NCBI GenBank assembly: GCA_964652825.1
Contig: CAZZCU010000030.1
Coordinates: forward strand, 1-26,480
Reading direction: 5' to 3'
Length of the DNA stretch: 26,480 nucleotides
Source: CAZZCU01 sp964652825
GTDB taxonomy: Bacteria > Bdellovibrionota_B > Oligoflexia > Oligoflexales > CAZZCU01
The position numbers were made by a program, and so were the translations under genes. A model generated the notes under the pieces. That model did no database searches and was not told where the DNA came from. It worked only from the letters and a program-made list of their open reading frames with translations. Below are positions 22,065 to 26,480 of this stretch, one piece after another (positions within the stretch are counted from its first letter, which is position 1; each line of letters begins with the position of its first letter).

Positions 22065-24299
22065 TTAAACGGCCTGTTTGTGTCGCGGATCATTTTGATG
22101 ATCATCGTTATCTTGTTGCTGAGATTGACGTGCAGCATCCCAATGGAAAACGATTAATGTACGATCATCTTGATTGTGATTATCTTTGAAACTTTTGCAG
22201 TTTAGTATCAAATCTTTCAAATGATCTGCAGTCAGATCACCAGGGATAGAGGCCAGATGTCGACGCATGTAGCGCAAAAATTCGTTTGCACGGCGACTGT
22301 TATCAACGAAACCATCACTGGTAACAACCAGAAACGAACCAGGCTCAATTTTAAAAGTCGCAAGCGTCTGATTCGGCAACGCCAGCAACTTAACTAGCCA
22401 GCGATCGGTTTTGCGACTCTCGGTATCCACGGTATTCTCACCACGTGGCGTCACAATAAACGGAAATGGGAAATTTACGCGATAAAAGGTCGCTAGCCCC
22501 CGCTTCGCTTCAAACTCGACTCCAAGCATGGCAATAATATCAGGGTGCTCATTCATGCGCTCAAAGAAAAACCGCACCGCATCAGCGTATCGCTGCAGGT
22601 CATGCTGCGTGTCGGTTGGCCTGGGACTGGTATCCGACCAAATCGTGTTAGCAAGCACATTCACACCAGAGGCTTTCAATGCCGCCTGAATGCCATGACC
22701 AGTCACGTCGTTCAAAACCACCGAAAGTTTTTCGGTCTTTTTATTCCAGTCGACAAAATACGTGTCGCCCGACACGGATGACATCGCCTCATGATGAAAA
22801 GTCAGACGTAATTCTTTTGGCAACTCGGGAATTTTAATGAAAGCTTTTTGAACCTCGCGTCCCAAGGCAATCTCGCGCTCGATCTCACGAGATCGAGCCT
22901 CAACAATAGATAGTGCACGTACGCGATTTTCGAGCGTCGATATGTTAATAAAAGCACTGAAGGCCAGACACCATGCAGAGACCGGCTGCAGCAAATCAAG
23001 CATCATATGCACAACGGTTGTATCATTTATTTTCATATACGCGGCAAGAGGGAAAACCATCCCTTGAAATCCGGCAACCGAAGCCACTAACAAAGCAGCG
23101 ACACGCCACGGGACTTTTTTATTGCGCAGCAAGTATGCGACTCGCCAGCAGACCGCAACACCGACGCCACCGATCACAATATCCCGGAGGCGACTGATAT
23201 GATGCAAACCGGTCAACTGCCATTCGATATAGTTGTGATACGCCAACGCAAAAGGCACCGATAGAATCGTGCCCCACAGTAACCATGGCTTGGCCTCGGC
23301 GCTGACTACGCGTGCCAGACGCAAGAAGAAGAACAACCGGAATATATCCGCCATCTGATAACAAAAATGTTTTAGGAATCTTTGATTCTCGATCGGCAGC
23401 CAGTTGAATTCCGTCGACACCGCCAAAGCATCAAACCCCAGCGACAATGACAGAGCGAGTGTTTCCATCGAGCCGTCGATAATCAGAAACAACGCCAAAA
23501 CGAATACGGCCATGACGATACGAGCGATAAAGCCGATGATTTTGCCACGACCGGCTTTGTCCTGACTGACATGTACCTGGTAAGCATGATCTTCCGCCAA
23601 GCTAAGAAGGCTGACGTTCTTCTCGATTTTATTCAGGCGCGGCAACGCCAAATTGAAGAGACGCTTGGCTCGACCCATGGTTTCAAAAACCAAATCTATA
23701 GTCAGTGGCTTCTCGCCATGGGTACTGAGATCAAACTGATAAGTGATGCGATCGTTGTCAAAGAACGACGACACCAAGGCCGAATCAACAAACAAATCAG
23801 CACGCTGATAAGACATACTCGGCAGCGACAAGACCAGAAGATTGTTTGCTGCTAACGGTTGCCAGACATTAGCTTCAATGGTCAGGCGAAATGCACCGAT
23901 GACACGGTCAAAATCACGAGCACTTGCAGGGAATTCCAGGCCGTGATCACGGGGGGCAAAATCCACCAACGCCTTGTAATCAACACCGAGGTACTGATAA
24001 CAGTCGAGTCCGGAGTTGCAATGTTTTTTTTGCAGTTGCGTCTGTTGCCATTTAACCGCTTCGGCTCCGACATAAACAATGTCGGAGCGTTCGCGCAAAT
24101 ACGAGTCAACGTCCTGACGCAATCGTGCCATGGAAATAAGAAAGAACATGATGACGGAAAATAAAACCAATGCGACGCTGACATTCAATAATGTACGACT
24201 TTCGCGACCACGCACCGGACCATAAGAAGCAGCCGCACCAATATCCGGATTGGCATACGCCTTGATCATTTTTCCAAGCTGTTTTGACCATTGAAGCAT
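22065..24299 (-). CDS. 7TM sensor with SpoIIE-type PP2C phosphatase
   Basis: A 744-aa protein. One membrane helix (37-60) leads to a periplasmic domain (60-250) and then about six or seven helices (255-455), the layout of 7TMR-DISM-type sensors. A coiled coil (455-488) links to a PP2C/SpoIIE domain with Asp512 (VSGDTYFVDW), Asp531 and Gly534 (LNDVTGHGIQAAL), SDGFVD at 661-666 and the final DDRTLIVFHW at 711-720, so all metal ligands are recognisable. It likely dephosphorylates Ser/Thr of a cytosolic partner such as an anti-sigma-factor antagonist in response to an envelope signal. A cyclase gene follows on the same strand. No STAS or anti-sigma partner gene is in the window. Confidence 0.88.
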   Translation of the reverse strand: MLQWSKQLGKMIKAYANPDIGAAASYGPVRGRESRTLLNVSVALVLFSVIMFFLISMARLRQDVDSYLRERSDIVYVGAEAVKWQQTQLQKKHCNSGLDCYQYLGVDYKALVDFAPRDHGLEFPASARDFDRVIGAFRLTIEANVWQPLAANNLLVLSLPSMSYQRADLFVDSALVSSFFDNDRITYQFDLSTHGEKPLTIDLVFETMGRAKRLFNLALPRLNKIEKNVSLLSLAEDHAYQVHVSQDKAGRGKIIGFIARIVMAVFVLALFLIIDGSMETLALSLSLGFDALAVSTEFNWLPIENQRFLKHFCYQMADIFRLFFFLRLARVVSAEAKPWLLWGTILSVPFALAYHNYIEWQLTGLHHISRLRDIVIGGVGVAVCWRVAYLLRNKKVPWRVAALLVASVAGFQGMVFPLAAYMKINDTTVVHMMLDLLQPVSAWCLAFSAFINISTLENRVRALSIVEARSREIEREIALGREVQKAFIKIPELPKELRLTFHHEAMSSVSGDTYFVDWNKKTEKLSVVLNDVTGHGIQAALKASGVNVLANTIWSDTSPRPTDTQHDLQRYADAVRFFFERMNEHPDIIAMLGVEFEAKRGLATFYRVNFPFPFIVTPRGENTVDTESRKTDRWLVKLLALPNQTLATFKIEPGSFLVVTSDGFVDNSRRANEFLRYMRRHLASIPGDLTADHLKDLILNCKSFKDNHNQDDRTLIVFHWDAARQSQQQDNDDHQNDPRHKQAV

Positions 24300-24326
24300 G
24301 ATGTCTACTTACAAGAATTTTTACTT

Positions 24327-24353
24327 TTATCGGCTCTTTCATACAAAGAATTA
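24327..24353 (-). promoter_or_regulatory. Possible sigma-28 (FliA-type) promoter for phosphatase-cyclase genes
   Basis: The minus strand reads TAATTCTT, 11 nt, GCCGATAA. The -10 element is an exact match to the sigma-28 consensus and the spacing is standard; the -35 element matches 5 of 8 positions of TAAAGTTT. The predicted start lies about 20 nt before the ATG at 24299. This would tie the sensor to motility control. Confidence 0.4.
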
Positions 24354-24493
24354 AACTTTCGGCTCCAATCCGGAGACTATGAGTGAGTTTAACTGAATTT
24401 TTGCGGCATTTTTGCTGTTTACACAAATGGTGGCGTTCAAGATCGCGCTGTTCGTAGCCATGCCTGGTCGAGCGATCCTGTTAAAGTCTGCGA

Positions 24494-25231
24494 CTAATCG
24501 TCATTGCTGAGATCGGGGTCCCTAAAATGACAAATGTCCCATTGCGGCTCGGCGACATACCATTTTTTCCGGGACTCAATATATACCGAGACAAAAGCAT
24601 GATTTTCGGCAACGCTGGTAAGAACCCGTGTTGGGATATCCACGGCCTCACCAAATAAATTACCGATAACTGCAAAATGCGAGCAGGTCCCCCCACCTTT
24701 GCGCAGAGCATCAGCAGCACAGGCAAAACTCGCACCCACATCTTTGTCATACCGGATGATATTTGCCGTAACGCATAAAGCCATGCAGGCTTTGCGAAAT
24801 TCATACAAATCATCTTTGGGTATCTTGTCGCTATAGTTATTAATCCGGTTAACTAAGACTTGCACACGCGTGCGCAAATTAAAGTCTTCGAGACTACCGA
24901 AAGCACCGGCGATTTTGCTAACCAGATAATTCACAGATGAGTTAACCGAGCTTTTTGCCATCTGTATCGGGGTATCTAACAATTTATCCAAACGGGAACG
25001 TTCATATTTTTCGAGCGGCACGAATTTAACCCGAGCAGTTGACCAGTCGCGTCCGTTAAAGCACACCTGATTGACGCGATCGAAACCTTCGTAATTTGCT
25101 GGCGGAACGACGACACTCCGCTGATCCTGAAGTGCGGCTTCGTCGGCTGGGGAGCGCGATTTACAAGAATGCAAAGTCATCGTTAGTAACAACAAGAGAG
25201 AAGGAATCATACGAACCTTCGACACCATCAT
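24494..25231 (-). CDS. Transglutaminase-like lipoprotein
   Basis: A 245-aa protein with GGAGG 6 nt before the first of two adjacent ATGs. The signal peptide has lipobox TLHSC (Cys23). The C-terminal half is a transglutaminase/cysteine-protease-like core with the full triad: Cys183 in GGGTCSHFAVIG, His211 in AENHAFVSVYI, Asp232 in EPQWD. Such envelope proteins may cut or cross-link proteins, but the substrate is unknown. The N-terminal part (50-140) has no recognised domain. It is divergent from the lipase gene and separated by 194 bp of non-coding DNA from the phosphatase gene downstream. Confidence 0.8.
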   Translation of the reverse strand: MMVSKVRMIPSLLLLLTMTLHSCKSRSPADEAALQDQRSVVVPPANYEGFDRVNQVCFNGRDWSTARVKFVPLEKYERSRLDKLLDTPIQMAKSSVNSSVNYLVSKIAGAFGSLEDFNLRTRVQVLVNRINNYSDKIPKDDLYEFRKACMALCVTANIIRYDKDVGASFACAADALRKGGGTCSHFAVIGNLFGEAVDIPTRVLTSVAENHAFVSVYIESRKKWYVAEPQWDICHFRDPDLSNDD

Positions 25232-25335
25232 AAATGGCCTCCAAAAACACTGAAATTACAGGTATTTATTTTAGCAATCTAACAAAATACAAAGCTTTAT
25301 TCAAGTTTAGCAAATTTTTTCCGAAAACTCCTTTG

Positions 25336-25355
25336 GTCGCCAAGAGTTGGGCGAC
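25336..25355. promoter_or_regulatory. Inverted repeat in lipase leader
   Basis: GTCGCC (25336-25341) and GGCGAC (25350-25355) form 6-bp arms around an 8-nt loop, ending 5 nt before the GGAG ribosome site of the lipase. It could be an operator or an mRNA hairpin affecting translation. Confidence 0.3.
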
Positions 25356-25366
25356 ACACAGGAGCT

Positions 25367-26323
25367 ATGATGCGTATTTACATGGCGGCCGCGATGTGCG
25401 GCACAATGATCATTTCCGCCTGCGGGTCCACGACGCCACCATCCGACACGAACAACAGCGCAACCAACTCTGAGCTAAACCTGATTGGCGGACGTCCAAC
25501 TGCGGCACTAACAACCAACTATCCGGTAGTCTTCACGCATGGGCTTTTGGGTTTTGATCGCAAGCTTGGCTTCAGCTATCTTCGCCATATCGCCAATCAC
25601 CTGCGCGCTCAAGGCGTGGATTTTTATGTGACAGAAGTTTCGCCTGCTCATTCGGTGGCGTTTCGCGCACAACAACTCGCCGCCCAGATCGACAAAATAC
25701 TGGCCACGAGCAGTGCCAAACGCGTCAACCTCATTGGTCATTCGATGGGTGGCCTGGACTGTCGCTATCTGATCAGCACACTCGGCTATGGCGATCGCGT
25801 CGCCAGCCTCACAACGATTGCAACGCCGAATCAAGGCACGGCATTGGCGGACTATGGACTGGCGGTTATCAGCGCCAGTATCTATGCACGCATTGATCCG
25901 ATACTGGCAGCGCTGAGCCGGGATTTTTCGGAACAAGATATCAACCTGCACGCCGCGCTCGAAAGCATGTCAAAAACTTACGTGCAAAAAACCTTTAACC
26001 CCGAGAATCCCGATGATGCCCGCGTCTTCTATCAATCCTATGCTGGTATGGCGCAAAAAGAACCTGCGGGTAAACACAAAGATCCGAGCGATCAGATACG
26101 ACCACTGCTACGAAAATCATGGGAATACTTGCACGAACAAGAGGGCAGCAATGACGGCCTGGTCAGCGTAGAGTCCGCCAAGTGGGGGAACTTCAAAGGC
26201 ACTTTGCATGCAGATCATTTTGATCAATTAGGCTATCGCGAACTAGCCACCAGCAGTCGTGATTTTGACCATCGCGCGTTGTTTCGGGAGATCGTCGGTG
26301 ATTTGCGAGCATCTGGATTTTAA
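25367..26323 (+). CDS. Triacylglycerol lipase, family I (Pseudomonas/Burkholderia-like), lipoprotein
   Basis: A 318-aa alpha/beta hydrolase. GGAG precedes two adjacent ATGs (25367, 25370); the second has better spacing. The N-terminus is a lipoprotein signal peptide with lipobox ISAC at Cys19, so the enzyme appears membrane-anchored rather than freely secreted. The oxyanion motif is VVFTHGLLGFD; the nucleophile is Ser126 in GHSMGG, followed by TPNQGTALAD; the acid is Asp263 in GSNDGLVSV and the base His284 in HADHFDQLG. All align with family I lipases. Those enzymes usually need a foldase encoded next door; none is seen, and the next sequence is a probable transposase end on the other strand. 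Confidence 0.9.
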   Translation: MMRIYMAAAMCGTMIISACGSTTPPSDTNNSATNSELNLIGGRPTAALTTNYPVVFTHGLLGFDRKLGFSYLRHIANHLRAQGVDFYVTEVSPAHSVAFRAQQLAAQIDKILATSSAKRVNLIGHSMGGLDCRYLISTLGYGDRVASLTTIATPNQGTALADYGLAVISASIYARIDPILAALSRDFSEQDINLHAALESMSKTYVQKTFNPENPDDARVFYQSYAGMAQKEPAGKHKDPSDQIRPLLRKSWEYLHEQEGSNDGLVSVESAKWGNFKGTLHADHFDQLGYRELATSSRDFDHRALFREIVGDLRASGF

Positions 26324-26331
26324 AAACTGCT

Positions 26332-26480
26332 CTACTCGTGTGTTGCCAATCGCCTCATAATTCTCTCGTTATGAAAGCTAATATAAATATCAAGCAGTGC
26401 CTGTAAGTAAGAGGCACGCTTGGTAGTGCACCAGGTGCGCCGCGACAACCGTTTAATATTGTCACGAATCATCGCGCACA
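26332..26480 (-). CDS. C-terminal end of a probable transposase (IS1-like), cut by window edge
   Basis: Read directly from the sequence, a minus-strand frame is open from the window edge to TAG at 26332-26334 (49 codons). It includes IRDNIKRLSRRTWCTTKRA and then ALLDIYISFHNERIM. The basic RLxRRTxC segment followed by a short helix and an early stop resembles the C-termini of IS1-type transposases from memory; no catalytic residue or terminal inverted repeat is in view. It could be an intact gene continuing to the right or a remnant. Confidence 0.42.
   Translation of the reverse strand, partial: CAMIRDNIKRLSRRTWCTTKRASYLQALLDIYISFHNERIMRRLATHE

Overview
The window is about 26.5 kb of tightly packed Gram-negative DNA of roughly 50% G+C. 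It encodes outer-membrane lipoproteins with lipoboxes, a murein transglycosylase, type IV pilin-like proteins, sigma-54 signals, and CsbD and DUF1328 stress proteins. I take it to be a proteobacterium in the broad sense. The Ser/Thr kinase, sigma-54 activator and SpoIIE-type phosphatase would suit a Bdellovibrionota/Oligoflexia-like or gammaproteobacterial lineage, but I cannot settle this from sequence alone. No rRNA, tRNA or CRISPR array was seen.

Region 1 (1-10.7 kb) is the most distinctive part. A minus-strand operon encodes an acyl carrier protein (ACP), an intact beta-ketoacyl synthase (KS), a second KS-like protein that has lost its catalytic Cys (Glu) and one His (Gln), and a thioester-reductase-like SDR protein. 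Divergent from it runs a plus-strand operon: a Ser/Thr kinase with PEGA domains, an (FHA-like)-GAF-AAA+-Fis sigma-54 activator, and a TPR-like exported protein. A double-hotdog dehydratase faces that operon. The divergent intergenic region holds a good sigma-54 promoter for the ACP operon and three copies of a TGCCA-N4-TGGCA dyad at enhancer-like distances. My reading is a fatty-acid/polyketide-type pathway with reductive chain release, switched on by the locally encoded activator.

Region 2 (10.9-13.2 kb) has a lipoprotein gene with a strong terminator, an OmpA-like periplasmic protein, a DUF1328 membrane peptide (57 aa) and a CsbD protein. The DUF1328/CsbD divergent region has sigma-54 signals facing both ways and a fourth copy of the same dyad core (GCCA-N4-TGGC) between them. 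This suggests that the envelope-stress genes belong to the same regulon as the lipid operon.

Region 3 (13.1-20.5 kb) encodes a lipoprotein of unknown function, a large exported TPR protein with a C-terminal thioredoxin-like CxxC domain, a GT4 glycosyltransferase, and three overlapping minor pilin/pseudopilin genes. Region 4 (20.6-26.5 kb) encodes a membrane adenylate/guanylate cyclase directly after a 7TM SpoIIE/PP2C phosphatase, a transglutaminase-like lipoprotein, a family I lipase lipoprotein, and at the right edge the C-terminal end of a probable transposase.
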